From Desulfoscipio geothermicus (GTDB taxonomy: Bacteria > Bacillota > Desulfotomaculia > Desulfotomaculales > Desulfallaceae): DNA of 64,000 bases. Numbering within the stretch: the first letter of the stretch is position 1; each line of letters starts with the position of its first letter. The notes below the pieces were generated by a model that was given only the letters and a program-made list of their open reading frames with translations, was not told the DNA's origin and ran no database searches. The stretch spans positions 62,001 to 126,000 of the forward strand of contig JAENZP010000005.1 of the NCBI GenBank assembly GCA_016841205.1, written 5' to 3'. A program made the position numbers and the translations under genes. Shown in pieces: positions 26,088 to 35,576 of this stretch.

Positions 26088-26160
26088 ATTGTTTTCACCT
26101 CCGTGGGCACGGGTAAACCTTTGGTTTTATATCTATGCCAGAAATCCATCATTATGCAAA

Positions 26161-26191
26161 AAAAGAGTGATCCGTTCCGGATCACTCTTTT
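26161..26191 (-). terminator. Terminator of the SpoIID-like gene
   Basis: Perfect 14-bp stem (26161-26174 with 26178-26191) around TTC, with A/T flanks that give U runs in both directions. Confidence 0.93.
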
Positions 26192-27137
26192 AATCCCAAA
26201 GCTTTTGAATGTCGACATCCCGATAATAAAATTTAATGATCTCCTGAGGGGTTTTACCTTCCAAGGCCAATTTATTCGCCCCCCACTGGCACAGTCCCAC
26301 ACCGTGCCCAAAACCCTTGCCTTCCATCACTAGATTATTACCCTGTACCTTGGCACTGGAAATTAACGTAGACCTCACTTTATCGCTGCCCAAAGCCAAT
26401 CTCAAATCCGGGCCGCTCACCGTGGCCGAACCAATCTGGATTTTAGTCGCTCTTCCCGAAGGCCCTTTTTCTACAATGTCCACGGCATTAATACTACCTG
26501 GATCTGTTCCGCTAATTTTTTGCACCGCTGCCCGTACTTGTTGTAAAGGTAATTCTACACGCCAGTGCTTATTCTCCGGCGAAGTAATCGCCTGGCAGCC
26601 ATCCCGCGCCCCGGCCTTAATATATGGTGTGGGCTCCTTAGTATAGGCCAGCCCCTCTGGTGCCGTAGCGGAAATGCCCCCGTCACACGCCGAAAACCAT
26701 CCCTTAACATAATCGCCGCGATAGGTAATCACCTGCCCCCTGGTGGAGGCCACGGCCTGGCGCACTTTATCGTTTATTCGCGAGGGATCATAAGCCTGAA
26801 ACTCCTCAATGTCGGTAGATGCGTCCGTACCATGCAGTTTTTTTACCCGCTGTGCCTTAATATTTTCCATAGTGAAAGTGCGAGCCAATATCGCCTGGGC
26901 TGCCAAGGCGTTTTCCGGCCAACTGGGCTCCATCTCAGCTGCCACAACTCCGGCTAAGTATTCTTCCAGTTTAATATTCTTTTTAATGCCTTGTTCCTTT
27001 ACGTACAGGCTAATGGTGGGTTCCTGGTCAGGAGCGCCCGGAACAGGCTCCACCGGCTTTTGCTGCGGACCTTTAGCACAGCCCCATAACAATCCCATTA
27101 GTACCAGGACTACCATCACTATTTTAACTATGCGCAT
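26190..27137 (-). CDS. SpoIID/LytB-domain lipoprotein
   Basis: About 315 residues. A signal segment ends in LLWGCAKG, a plausible lipobox. Then the SpoIID domain: EEYLAGVVAAEMEPSWPENALAAQ (split by the catalytic-type glutamate), ILARTF, and near the end GKGFGHGVGLCQWGANKLA with KIIKFYYRDV-like end IIKFYYRDVDI. SpoIID enzymes are lytic transglycosylases for engulfment; this copy is lipid-anchored and separate from the spoIID locus of the family. The ATG at 27137 follows GGGAGGG. Confidence 0.88.
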   Translation of the reverse strand: MRIVKIVMVVLVLMGLLWGCAKGPQQKPVEPVPGAPDQEPTISLYVKEQGIKKNIKLEEYLAGVVAAEMEPSWPENALAAQAILARTFTMENIKAQRVKKLHGTDASTDIEEFQAYDPSRINDKVRQAVASTRGQVITYRGDYVKGWFSACDGGISATAPEGLAYTKEPTPYIKAGARDGCQAITSPENKHWRVELPLQQVRAAVQKISGTDPGSINAVDIVEKGPSGRATKIQIGSATVSGPDLRLALGSDKVRSTLISSAKVQGNNLVMEGKGFGHGVGLCQWGANKLALEGKTPQEIIKFYYRDVDIQKLWD

Positions 27138-27198
27138 TTCCATCCCTCCCAAAAAATTTTTATTATTTTTTGTGGGATGGTATTAAAATATGCGCTGA

Positions 27199-27483
27199 TT
27201 ATTTTTGTTCATTGGGCCCTCTAACAAAGTAATGTAAAACTCCTGTCAATCCGGCCGCACCTTGTAGTCTTACCCCCCTGACAAAAAGCAGCCCCCTTAT
27301 CCATGCATGACCCAATATGGACAATACCGGCTTACCTGAAACAACAACCCAAATGGCTTGCAGAATACCCTCCCGGCAAAGCAGCCAACCGGATTGTTTT
27401 AGCTTACCCCAAGCAAAACCATGAAAAGGCATTACTCTCCAAACACTATCCAATCCAGCCTGCACCTGGTCCATCCACAACAT
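27199..27483 (-). CDS. Small hypothetical protein
   Basis: 94 residues without recognised family. It is rich in Trp, Leu, Val and Gly, with a hydrophobic middle (GILQAIWVVVSGKPVLSILG), so membrane association is possible. AAGGAG with seven-base spacing before the ATG at 27483 is the main reason to accept it. It lies upstream of the SpoIID-like gene in the same direction. Confidence 0.5.
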   Translation of the reverse strand: MLWMDQVQAGLDSVWRVMPFHGFAWGKLKQSGWLLCREGILQAIWVVVSGKPVLSILGHAWIRGLLFVRGVRLQGAAGLTGVLHYFVRGPNEQK

Positions 27484-27650
27484 ATTAACACTCCTTTACT
27501 AGTTGCCATTTAATGTAAATATTACCATAGTGATACAAACTTTATATTTGCCGGTAACAAGGCATATGAGAAAATTAAAACCTTATTACTCATAAATAAT
27601 GTTTTTTTCTCTGTCTTACTTAAATTTAAAGAATATGCCTTGCCCACTTA

Positions 27651-27712
27651 ATGGGATCAGACCTTGACATTTGACACGCAGTTAAGTGTCAAATGTCAAG
27701 GTCTGATCCCAT
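27651..27712. repeat. Perfect 27-bp palindromic repeat with 8-base loop
   Basis: Arms 27651-27677 and 27686-27712 are exact reverse complements around GCAGTTAA. The outer sequence ATGGGATCAGACC and inner TTGACATTTGACAC recall dispersed palindromes mobilised by REP-associated transposases. It sits between a small gene and the yabO terminator, and has no T-run that would make it a normal terminator. Confidence 0.9.
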
Positions 27713-27722
27713 AGAAATAACA

Positions 27723-27745
27723 AAAAAAGGCCCCTTAGGACCTTT
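27723..27745 (-). terminator. Terminator of yabO
   Basis: On the minus strand AAAGGTCC/GGGGCCTTT pair with one mismatch around TAAG and are followed by TTTT. It sits directly beside the palindrome. Confidence 0.7.
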
Positions 27746-27759
27746 GTATCAATAGGTAA

Positions 27760-28023
27760 TTAACCGTCATGCAAACGTATATCTTCTAAAATCACATATA
27801 AATCAGCAGCTTGCTTGGCGGGTACAGTTTCTCGCACAGTGATTATCTTAATTTTTAAACGTCGCTGCCCAAAGTAAATTTCCACTACATCTCCCGGCTG
27901 CACTTCATTTCCTGCTTTGGCCGCCCGGTCATTAATCTTTACCTGCTGCCGATCGCAAGCCTCCTTAGCTAACGTACGTCGTTTGATTATGCGAGAAACC
28001 TTTAAAAATTTGTCCAGTCGCAC
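27760..28023 (-). CDS. yabO: S4-domain protein RqcP (YabO)
   Basis: 87 residues, almost all an S4 RNA-binding domain (MRLDKFLKVSRIIKRRTLAK, VKINDRAAKAGNEVQPGD). In Firmicutes RqcP stabilises the peptidyl-tRNA in ribosome quality control with RqcH. It sits between HU and the sporulation genes as in Bacillus. Confidence 0.93.
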   Translation of the reverse strand: MRLDKFLKVSRIIKRRTLAKEACDRQQVKINDRAAKAGNEVQPGDVVEIYFGQRRLKIKIITVRETVPAKQAADLYVILEDIRLHDG

Positions 28024-28058
28024 TATATAACAACTCAGTTCAAATTATATTTTTGTGT

Positions 28059-28334
28059 TTATGATGAAACAGTTTCGCGTAAAGCCTTACCTGCTTTAAA
28101 TACCGGAACACGGGCGGCAGCAATATTAATTTCCTCCCCTGTTTGCGGGTTACGTCCCTTGCGAGCAGCCCTTTCCCTGATTTCAAAAGTACCAAAGCCA
28201 ACCAGTTGGACCTTATCACCACCGGCTAAAGCTTCCTCAATACTTGCTAATACCGCAACCACAGCTTTTTCAGCGTCTTTTTTGGTCAACCCGGACTTCT
28301 CTGCCACATTGGCAATCAGCTCTGTCTTATTCAT
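28059..28334 (-). CDS. hup: DNA-binding protein HU
   Basis: 91 residues with [40 protein letters not shown] and [12 protein letters not shown], the standard HU arms and dimer core. The ATG at 28334 follows GAGGGGGG; the 14 codons upstream are not used. In many clostridia an HU gene sits between mazG and yabO, as here. Confidence 0.96.
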   Translation of the reverse strand: MNKTELIANVAEKSGLTKKDAEKAVVAVLASIEEALAGGDKVQLVGFGTFEIRERAARKGRNPQTGEEINIAAARVPVFKAGKALRETVSS

Positions 28335-28446
28335 AAATACCCCCCTCAAGAAATTTAGCTTAACACAATTATCCACTAAGCTATTCGTATTCGCTATTTA
28401 TTTTATGGTTCCTTCCTTGGAATTGATTTTTACTACATTTTTTAGC

Positions 28447-29928
28447 TCAATTTTCTTTATTTTTAGCTTTTTCCCATAGTTCATCCATCTCAGCCAGCGT
28501 CATGCTGGAAAGATTCACTCCTTTTAGGGAAGCTTCTCTTTTCATAAACTCAAATCTACGTATAAATTTATTATTTGTGGCTAACAGAGCCACCTCGGGA
28601 TCAATCCCCGTCAACCTGGCTGCATTGACTACAGCAAATAACATATCTCCAGTCTCAAGCTCAATCTTATCCCGCCGCCCATTAACCAGCGCTTCCTTCC
28701 ATTCTGCCAGTTCCTCATCAACTTTATCCAGCGCTCCATGATAATCAGGCCAATCAAAACCGACCCGAGCGGCCTTGGCCTGAATTTCATAAGAACGTGA
28801 TAGGGCCGGTAAGCCACGAGGAATCCCATCAAATATCGACTCCTTCTTTTCCGCACCACCCTCCTTTTCACTTTGCTTTATAATTTCCCAATTAGCAAGT
28901 ACTTCATCGCTATTGTTAACCTGTACATTACCAAAAACATGCGGGTGACGGTGGATCATCTTTTGACTGATGGCATGCACTACATCATTAATATCAAATA
29001 AGCCGTTTTCCCTTGCTATTTGGGCATGAAATACTATCTGTAGTAATAAGTCTCCCAGTTCTTCACAAATATTATACATATTTTCCTGCTGGATAGCCTC
29101 CAATACTTCATAAGTTTCCTCCAGCAAATACCGCGTTAAAGTATGGTGGTCCTGTTCCCGGTCCCACGGACAACCACCCTCTCCCCGCAACCTGCCCATA
29201 ATATCCACTAGAGAGTCTAATGGGAAATCAGCTTTCATTTTGGCGGTCGCATGTCTGTTCGGAGGTACATATAAACTGGTGAGATGATCCAACCAATCGA
29301 GCCGATCCACTTCAAACAGCGGCACATACTCAATCCTTTGTAAGCCTGGCACTCCAGCCGCCCGGACAATAGCGACTTGGTGCTCTGCCGGGTATACTTC
29401 CAGCAAGGACAGTTTAATATCAGTAGCTACCAAGCGGCTGTAAACCTGCATAACCACGATCCCCAGTGCCGGGTTCAATAAACGACCTTCCAACTGCAAC
29501 CCGTCAATAATCTGTATTCCTTGCACCGGATCTACTTTCAATACCGCGTATAGCTCGTCCATAAAACTCATAGCCGGTAGCACATCAATAGCTATACCCC
29601 TTTGTCCTGCCTGGCGTATAATCATATCAACCGCTGTTTCAGCCACCAGCGGATGGCCAGGCACGGCGTATACCACCGTCCCCTGCTCAGCGGCTGCCAA
29701 AACATCCTTCGAAATTTGCCGGTAAACATCTTCAAAGCTATCCGCCTGCTCATAATACTTATCGAAAGTATCAAAGGCGATATCTTGCTCCTTAAGCCAA
29801 TCAACTACGGGGTGCACCCCGGTGCGCAAGAAAAGACGCCGGGCACCCTTTAGTACCTCCAGGTTCACCGCAGGCAGAGAGTCCCGGCTACCGGGACCAA
29901 GCCCCACCACAATTACCTTGGCTTTCAA
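28447..29928 (-). CDS. mazG: Tetrapyrrole methylase-MazG fusion (YabN)
   Basis: 493 residues in two parts. Residues 1-215 are a SAM-dependent tetrapyrrole methylase-like domain (VVGLGPGSRDSLPA, YAVPGHPLVAE). Residues 245-490 are a nucleoside-triphosphate pyrophosphohydrolase of the MazG type, with GCPWDREQDHHTL, EELGDLLLQIVFHAQIA and a second MazG-like half (DKVDEELAEWKEAL). It cleans non-canonical NTPs; the role of the methylase part is not known. The start is TTG after AGGGGG. Confidence 0.95.
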   Translation of the reverse strand: MKAKVIVVGLGPGSRDSLPAVNLEVLKGARRLFLRTGVHPVVDWLKEQDIAFDTFDKYYEQADSFEDVYRQISKDVLAAAEQGTVVYAVPGHPLVAETAVDMIIRQAGQRGIAIDVLPAMSFMDELYAVLKVDPVQGIQIIDGLQLEGRLLNPALGIVVMQVYSRLVATDIKLSLLEVYPAEHQVAIVRAAGVPGLQRIEYVPLFEVDRLDWLDHLTSLYVPPNRHATAKMKADFPLDSLVDIMGRLRGEGGCPWDREQDHHTLTRYLLEETYEVLEAIQQENMYNICEELGDLLLQIVFHAQIARENGLFDINDVVHAISQKMIHRHPHVFGNVQVNNSDEVLANWEIIKQSEKEGGAEKKESIFDGIPRGLPALSRSYEIQAKAARVGFDWPDYHGALDKVDEELAEWKEALVNGRRDKIELETGDMLFAVVNAARLTGIDPEVALLATNNKFIRRFEFMKREASLKGVNLSSMTLAEMDELWEKAKNKEN

Positions 29929-30054
29929 TATCTAAAACCCCCTGAATAATTATCACCTTACTGTTATTCTTACCAATTACGCTGGCATTAACGGAAAATC
30001 CTCTCTCAGCAGATAAAAAAAATACTAAATGATAATTTCAATAGCAATACACAA

Positions 30055-30082
30055 AAAAGAACGGCCCCCCGTTGGGCCGTTA
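30055..30082 (-). terminator. Terminator of spoVT
   Basis: AACGGCCC and GGGCCGTT pair around AACGGG on the minus strand, followed by CTTTTTT; it overlaps the end of the gene. Confidence 0.88.
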
Positions 30083-30640
30083 TTGTTCCATTTGCTTGGC
30101 TAGAAAACCCGCCGCAGTTTCAGCTAGTTTTAATTCCAATTCTCCCATTTCCACATTTGGTTCACGGGTAGCGAGAATTACCGCACCTATAGGGTCACCT
30201 TCAGAAACAATTGGCGCAATAACTTCCGCCTCATACTTACACTCACCGTCCGCAATAATCATACAATCCAAGCAATGCGGGTCGGTTCCCGGATTATTGA
30301 TTACCACCGCCTTACGCTCTTCCATAACCTTTTCTATAACCTTGCTTATAGGTTTATTTAAAAATTCCTTTTTTGGTACTCCGGAAACAGCTATAATGGT
30401 ATCCCGGTCAGCAATTAAGGATATGTGTCCTAGTGCTTCATGCAGCGAATCCGCGTATTCTTTGGCAAAATCACCCAGTTCCCCAATTGGCGAATATTTC
30501 TTTAATATGACTTCACCTTCACGATCAACAAAAATTTCTAATGGATCGCCTTCGCGGATTCTTAAGGTTCGTCTTATCTCTTTCGGTATCACCACTCTAC
30601 CGAGATCGTCTATACGACGAACTATACCCGTTGCCTTCAT
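30080..30640 (-). CDS. spoVT: Stage V sporulation protein T
   Basis: 186 residues. AbrB-type swapped-hairpin DNA-binding domain at 1-50 (TGIVRRIDDLGRVVIPKEIR) and a GAF-like C-terminal domain with CLDCMIIADGECKYEAEVIA and PIGAVILATRE. SpoVT tunes sigma-G-dependent genes in the forespore. It resembles the shorter abrB product at 61172 in its first 50 residues. Position between mfd/prsA and mazG matches Bacillus. Confidence 0.97.
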   Translation of the reverse strand: MKATGIVRRIDDLGRVVIPKEIRRTLRIREGDPLEIFVDREGEVILKKYSPIGELGDFAKEYADSLHEALGHISLIADRDTIIAVSGVPKKEFLNKPISKVIEKVMEERKAVVINNPGTDPHCLDCMIIADGECKYEAEVIAPIVSEGDPIGAVILATREPNVEMGELELKLAETAAGFLAKQMEQ

Positions 30641-30775
30641 GGGCCGCCCTTCCCTCCTTTACCAATGGATAATCAGGATAAAACTTTCTATGTTAGTATA
30701 TAACCGGAGAGAAGTAATTATTCATTTTTTTCCAATACAAAGTAAAATTCTTTTCATCTTACCAATAAATACCTA

Positions 30776-31804
30776 TTATTTTGTCGATTGGTTTTCCTCT
30801 GCCGGGGCATCGGAGTCTTTGGATAAATTGTTAACTACTTTAGCATTATTTCTGAGTTCCTGAATATATTCATTTTGTTTCTGACTAAGTTTCTCATCGC
30901 GCAACCTGGCGGTTATTTGGTCCTTAACTTCATCCAGTGTATGTGTTTTAGCGGAGATAATCTTGTCCAAACGGATGATGTGATAACCATAAGTCGTCTT
31001 GACGGGCTCTACAGTATATTGCCCAACCTTCAATGCAAAAGCGGCGTTTTCAAATTCTTCTACAAAACCGCTGCCTTTGCTAAAAGGTGGATATTGGCCA
31101 CCGTTATCCTTACTTCCCAAATCATCGCTATACTGCTTGGCCAACTTGCCAAAATCATCACCGGCAGCCACCTTGTTCACTATTTGCAGCGCAAGCACTT
31201 TAGCATCCATGTCCGTACGGTTTTTGCCGTTGGAATAATCACCTATGCCAATTAAAATATGACTGACTTGGCGCTGTTCCGGGTCATTATATTGGGCACC
31301 GTTCTTGGCAAAGTAATCTTTTATCTCGTCATCAGTTGGCTGGGGCACCTCGGAGCTTATTTTTTCACCTAGTTTGTTATAAGCCAGCTGTTCTTTCACA
31401 ACGTCCTCCAGTTTGGGCTCATTTAACCCGTTGGCAACCAAATACTTTTTAAATTCAGCTTCGCTGCCCGCCTGATTTTTAATTCCCTCAATAACTTCCT
31501 GTACTTCCTTATCCGTAGGCGTTAAACCCAAACGATCAATTTCCGCCATAATCAAACGGTTGTCAATCAGCTGATTTAATACATTCTGGCGCAGCATTTC
31601 TTCAATTTCTTTGGCCTGCTCACCTTCTAGGTTATAACCTTGCTGAGCCCAATAATTTTTCGTGGCAGTCACTTCATTATCAAGTTCCTGGGATGTAATT
31701 TTTTCTCCGTTCACCGTAGCCACTACTTGGTTGCCGCAGCCACCAAGAACAAGCATTGCCAGCAAAAGCATTAAGCTTAAAAAAATTATACTATATTTAC
31801 GCAA
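30776..31804 (-). CDS. prsA: Foldase lipoprotein PrsA/SurA-like
   Basis: About 343 residues. Signal peptide with lipobox LVLGGC, a SurA-like N-terminal chaperone region starting VVATVNGEKITSQELD, a parvulin PPIC domain (RQVSHILIGI, DFGKLAKQYSDD, YGYHIIRLDKI) and a charged C-terminal tail. It folds exported proteins at the outer face of the membrane. The TTG at 31804 follows GGGGAGGAG; the upstream TTG lies within it. Synteny with YabM position, but the protein is different: here prsA takes the yabM place. Confidence 0.92.
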   Translation of the reverse strand: MRKYSIIFLSLMLLLAMLVLGGCGNQVVATVNGEKITSQELDNEVTATKNYWAQQGYNLEGEQAKEIEEMLRQNVLNQLIDNRLIMAEIDRLGLTPTDKEVQEVIEGIKNQAGSEAEFKKYLVANGLNEPKLEDVVKEQLAYNKLGEKISSEVPQPTDDEIKDYFAKNGAQYNDPEQRQVSHILIGIGDYSNGKNRTDMDAKVLALQIVNKVAAGDDFGKLAKQYSDDLGSKDNGGQYPPFSKGSGFVEEFENAAFALKVGQYTVEPVKTTYGYHIIRLDKIISAKTHTLDEVKDQITARLRDEKLSQKQNEYIQELRNNAKVVNNLSKDSDAPAEENQSTK

Positions 31805-31825
31805 AATTAATCTCCTCCCCAATAG

Positions 31826-31851
31826 TATGCCGCCTCGAAAACGGGCGGCAT
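31826..31851 (-). promoter_or_regulatory. Hairpin in the prsA leader
   Basis: ATGCCGCC and GGCGGCAT pair around CGTTTTCGA nine bases before the prsA ribosome binding site on the minus strand. No T run follows, so it may stabilise the message or tune initiation; a terminator is less likely. Confidence 0.5.
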
Positions 31852-31980
31852 GAATTCACTTAATTATATAGTAAAGGAACGTGCTGAACAATAGCTTGGC
31901 CCAACATTAACATAAGCTCAATTTATTCCATAAATGAGATCCAGCAATTTTACAAGCTTGTTGATTTAATTAATATTCTT

Positions 31981-34900
31981 TTAATCGGCCAGCATTTTTA
32001 AAAACCTTTCCAATTCATCCAGTTGTTCGTCAGGTAAGCGGCCGGCCTCGCGAATTTTATAACGGATTTCAAATTCACTGTCGACGTTGCTAAACTTTAC
32101 TTTATTCCGGTAATACTCCCCAACCTTTACCAGCTTTTCCCCTGTGAGAGAATGCCCCTTGGCAAAGGTCAGTCGGTAGAAACCCTGCTGCTTGTTAACC
32201 GATTTTATTTTTAAATGTCCGGCCATAACTCTGATCTGTGATATCCTTAGCAGATTCCGCACTGCCTGGGGTAAATCGCCAAAACGGTCCACCAATTCTT
32301 CCTCTAAGTCGGCAATGGTACTTGCTCTTAGCAGAGAGGCCATGCGCCTGTATATTTCCACCTTTTGATTGGAATCGGAAATAAAATCGTTAGGTATATA
32401 AGCCTCCACAGGCAGTTCCACAACGGTTTCCACCGGTTGTTCCTCGTGCTGCCCCCTGGTCTCGCGCACCGCCTCCTCTAACAGCCTACAATACAGGTCA
32501 AATCCTACCGCAGCAATATGACCGTGCTGTTCCGCCCCCAGCAAGTTACCGGCACCTCTGATTTCCAGGTCACGCATGGCAATTTTGTAACCCGAGCCAA
32601 ATTCGGTAAACTCTCTAATCGCCGAGAGCCGTTTTTCGGCCACTTCGTTTAATACCCGATCCTTACGAAAAGTAAGGTAAGCATAGGCCAACCGGTTGGC
32701 CCGGCCCACCCGGCCACGCAACTGGTAAAGTTGAGCCAGTCCAAAGTGGTTGGCTTCTCTAACAATTAGCGTATTAACATTTGAAATATCAAGACCACTT
32801 TCTATAATGGTGGTACACACCAACACATCATAGGCCCCGTCAATAAAATCCAGCATAATTTGTTCGAGCTCTTCTTCCCGCATTTGACCGTGGGCGGTGA
32901 TAATACGGGCTTCAGGCACTAATCCTCGGATCCACATGGCCAAGTTATCCAGGTCGGCCACCCGGTTGTGTACATAATACACTTGGCCATCCCGTCCCAG
33001 TTCCCGCCGAATGGCCTCCCGAATCAAGAGCGGGTCTTCCTCCAAAACATAGGTTTGCACCGGAAACCTGTTTTCCGGCGGCGTCTCCAGCAGGCTGGTA
33101 TCACGTACCCCTACCAGGGACATATGCAAAGTACGGGGAATAGGGGTAGCGGTTAGCGTCAATACATCAACACTGGTGCGTAATTTTTTCAGTTTCTCCT
33201 TGTGCGTTACGCCAAAACGCTGTTCTTCGTCCACTACCAGTAAACCCAGATCCTTAAAGACAATATCTTCCTGCACCAGCCGGTGGGTACCGATAACTAT
33301 ATCTATACGTCCTTCTTTAAGACCCTGGATAATCTGACGTTGTTCCCTGTGTGTCCGGAAACGGCTGAGCATTTCCACTGTCACCGGGTAACCCGCAAAC
33401 CGCTCCCGGAAGGTATTATAATGCTGCTGGGCAAGAATGGTAGTTGGGACGAGCACGGCCACCTGTTTACTTTCCATTACCGCCTTAAAAGCAGCCCGCA
33501 ACGCCACTTCGGTTTTACCATAGCCTACATCACCGCAAAGCAATCGATCCATGGGGCGCGGATTTTCCATATCTTTTTTTGCATCACTGATGGCCCGCAG
33601 TTGATCCGGTGTTTCTTCATAAGGGAAGGCGTCCTCAAATTCCTTCTGCCATACCGTGTCCGGCCCGAAAGCGTATCCCTGCACTGTTTCGCGGGCGGCA
33701 TAAAGAGCCAAGAGCTCCTGGGCTATATCTCGTACCGCTTCCCGGACCCGGTTTTTGACCCTGTTCCATTCCGCACCACCCAGCCTGGAAAGTCGTGGGC
33801 TATCGGCCTCGGCTCCAAGGTATTTTTGCAGAAGTGACACTTGATCGGTGGGCACATATAGTTTATCCTCGCCGGCGTACTTGATTAGCAAGTATTCCTT
33901 GCGGATATTTCCAATGTCCAGCGGTACGATACCCAGATAGCGACCAATACCATGGTTCACGTGCACTACGTAGTCTCCCGCTTTTAAGTCGGTAAATGGC
34001 TCCAACCGATTGCCTGTCTCCCAAGACCGCTCACGTTTTTTACGCTTGTGCTGGCCAAATATTTCGCCCTCGGTGATCACCACCAACCGGGCATTTACCA
34101 GCTCAAAGCCCCCCGAAAGCTGTCCGTGACCGATCACCACATGGCCGGGCTTGACCTCCGCGTCCAGGGATGATAAATAAAAAACATCCACTCTTTCATC
34201 CCTGAGCGCGTCCAGTAGGTGGCGGCCCCGGTCCTGCCCCGTTACTAAAAGCACCACGGCATTGCCATTACGGCGCCACTGGCGTATCTCATCAGCCAAA
34301 ATATTGGTGTGCCCCAGAAAGCTGTGCATGGATTTAGCCGCAAAATTAATTATGTTTTGCGGGTAAATAAACGGTGCCTGGCGAGGCATAAAAGAAAAAT
34401 ATACCGCCCGCCGGGCGGCGATACCCTCATACAATTCATCCCAGCTCAGGTAACACTTGACCTGGCCAGGTAGTACCTTACCCCTGGTAAGGAGATCAGT
34501 ATATGTCTCGGCGCGCTCCCGCTGAATACTCTGTACCACTTCCCTGATCTTTAGTGGCTCATCAATAAATAAAGGTGTTCCTTGTGGAAGATAGTCCAAT
34601 AAATTTACCGGCCGGGGGTAAAAATACGGCATAAATTGTTCCAATCCCAAAAAATAAACACCGTTATTCAACATATCCAGCAAATGACCAAAGTGTTCTT
34701 CGAAAAAGTCCAGTGCCAGATGATCGGCTGATTTGGCCAGCTTGCGCTGAATAGCCCGGTACTCCATCTTAGCAGCGCTATACCCCATGGACCAGACATC
34801 CTTGCCGGCCACTATTTCCCGGGCCGGGGAAATAGCCAGCTGATCAATTTTTTTATCAGAACGCTGTGATTCCACCTCAAATAAGCGGATGGAGTCGACT

Positions 34901-35499
34901 TCGTCGTCGAAAAATTCCAATCGCGCAGGCATCGTAGAAGTCATGGGGAAAACATCCACAATCCCACCGCGCACGCTGAATTGCCCGGCCCTTTCAACCA
35001 AATCGACTCTTTCATAGCCCATGGCCACCAAGCGCCGCCCTAGTTCACCGGTATCCTGCCGGTTACCTACAGCCAACTTCAAACCGGCACCTGCAAAAAC
35101 ATTTGGCGGGCTTAATCGGCCCATCAACGCCTCCACCGGTGCCACAATAATCATCGGCTCAGACCGGCACATGCCTTCCAACACAGCCAACCGGGCAGCC
35201 GTCACTTCCATACCGTGGGCCAGTACTTGATAAGGCAGTTGTTCATTGATGGGGAATTGCACCACCGGCATTTGTGGTAATAATGCGGATAAATCATCCG
35301 CCACCTGCCCGGCTTCTACCTCACCCGGCGTGATCACCAGTGCAGTTGGGTAATCGGCCTCTATCAGCGCCGAAATTATTAGATTACGCTGGGCACCTGT
35401 CAGCCCGAATACCTGCTGCTGACTCCGGTTGACAGCCAAACCTTTCACCAAGCCCGCATATTCCTTGGTGTCTTTAATTAATTTTAATAAACCTTGCAT
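31981..35499 (-). CDS. mfd: Transcription-repair coupling factor Mfd
   Basis: Removes RNA polymerase stalled at lesions and recruits UvrA. About 1172 residues: UvrB-like N-terminal domains, the RNA polymerase-interacting domain with LKAGDYVVHVNHGIGRYLGI near residue 500, the helicase core with Walker A LLCGDVGYGKTEVALRAAFK, DEEQ box LLVVDEEQRFG, and a C-terminal TRCF domain. The ATG at 35499 is preferred over the earlier in-frame codon. Between prsA and fin, as in Bacillus. Confidence 0.97.
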   Translation of the reverse strand: MQGLLKLIKDTKEYAGLVKGLAVNRSQQQVFGLTGAQRNLIISALIEADYPTALVITPGEVEAGQVADDLSALLPQMPVVQFPINEQLPYQVLAHGMEVTAARLAVLEGMCRSEPMIIVAPVEALMGRLSPPNVFAGAGLKLAVGNRQDTGELGRRLVAMGYERVDLVERAGQFSVRGGIVDVFPMTSTMPARLEFFDDEVDSIRLFEVESQRSDKKIDQLAISPAREIVAGKDVWSMGYSAAKMEYRAIQRKLAKSADHLALDFFEEHFGHLLDMLNNGVYFLGLEQFMPYFYPRPVNLLDYLPQGTPLFIDEPLKIREVVQSIQRERAETYTDLLTRGKVLPGQVKCYLSWDELYEGIAARRAVYFSFMPRQAPFIYPQNIINFAAKSMHSFLGHTNILADEIRQWRRNGNAVVLLVTGQDRGRHLLDALRDERVDVFYLSSLDAEVKPGHVVIGHGQLSGGFELVNARLVVITEGEIFGQHKRKKRERSWETGNRLEPFTDLKAGDYVVHVNHGIGRYLGIVPLDIGNIRKEYLLIKYAGEDKLYVPTDQVSLLQKYLGAEADSPRLSRLGGAEWNRVKNRVREAVRDIAQELLALYAARETVQGYAFGPDTVWQKEFEDAFPYEETPDQLRAISDAKKDMENPRPMDRLLCGDVGYGKTEVALRAAFKAVMESKQVAVLVPTTILAQQHYNTFRERFAGYPVTVEMLSRFRTHREQRQIIQGLKEGRIDIVIGTHRLVQEDIVFKDLGLLVVDEEQRFGVTHKEKLKKLRTSVDVLTLTATPIPRTLHMSLVGVRDTSLLETPPENRFPVQTYVLEEDPLLIREAIRRELGRDGQVYYVHNRVADLDNLAMWIRGLVPEARIITAHGQMREEELEQIMLDFIDGAYDVLVCTTIIESGLDISNVNTLIVREANHFGLAQLYQLRGRVGRANRLAYAYLTFRKDRVLNEVAEKRLSAIREFTEFGSGYKIAMRDLEIRGAGNLLGAEQHGHIAAVGFDLYCRLLEEAVRETRGQHEEQPVETVVELPVEAYIPNDFISDSNQKVEIYRRMASLLRASTIADLEEELVDRFGDLPQAVRNLLRISQIRVMAGHLKIKSVNKQQGFYRLTFAKGHSLTGEKLVKVGEYYRNKVKFSNVDSEFEIRYKIREAGRLPDEQLDELERFLKMLAD

Positions 35500-35531
35500 T
35501 AAGATCACCAACCGTAAAAAGGCATCACAAA

Positions 35532-35560
35532 AAAAGCTTTAGCGCCATCTGGCTAAAGCT
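35532..35560 (-). terminator. Terminator of fin
   Basis: AGCTTTAGC and GCTAAAGCT pair on the minus strand, followed by TTTTTTTG. It isolates fin from mfd. Confidence 0.85.
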
Positions 35561-35576
35561 CCGGCCTTATTCCTTC

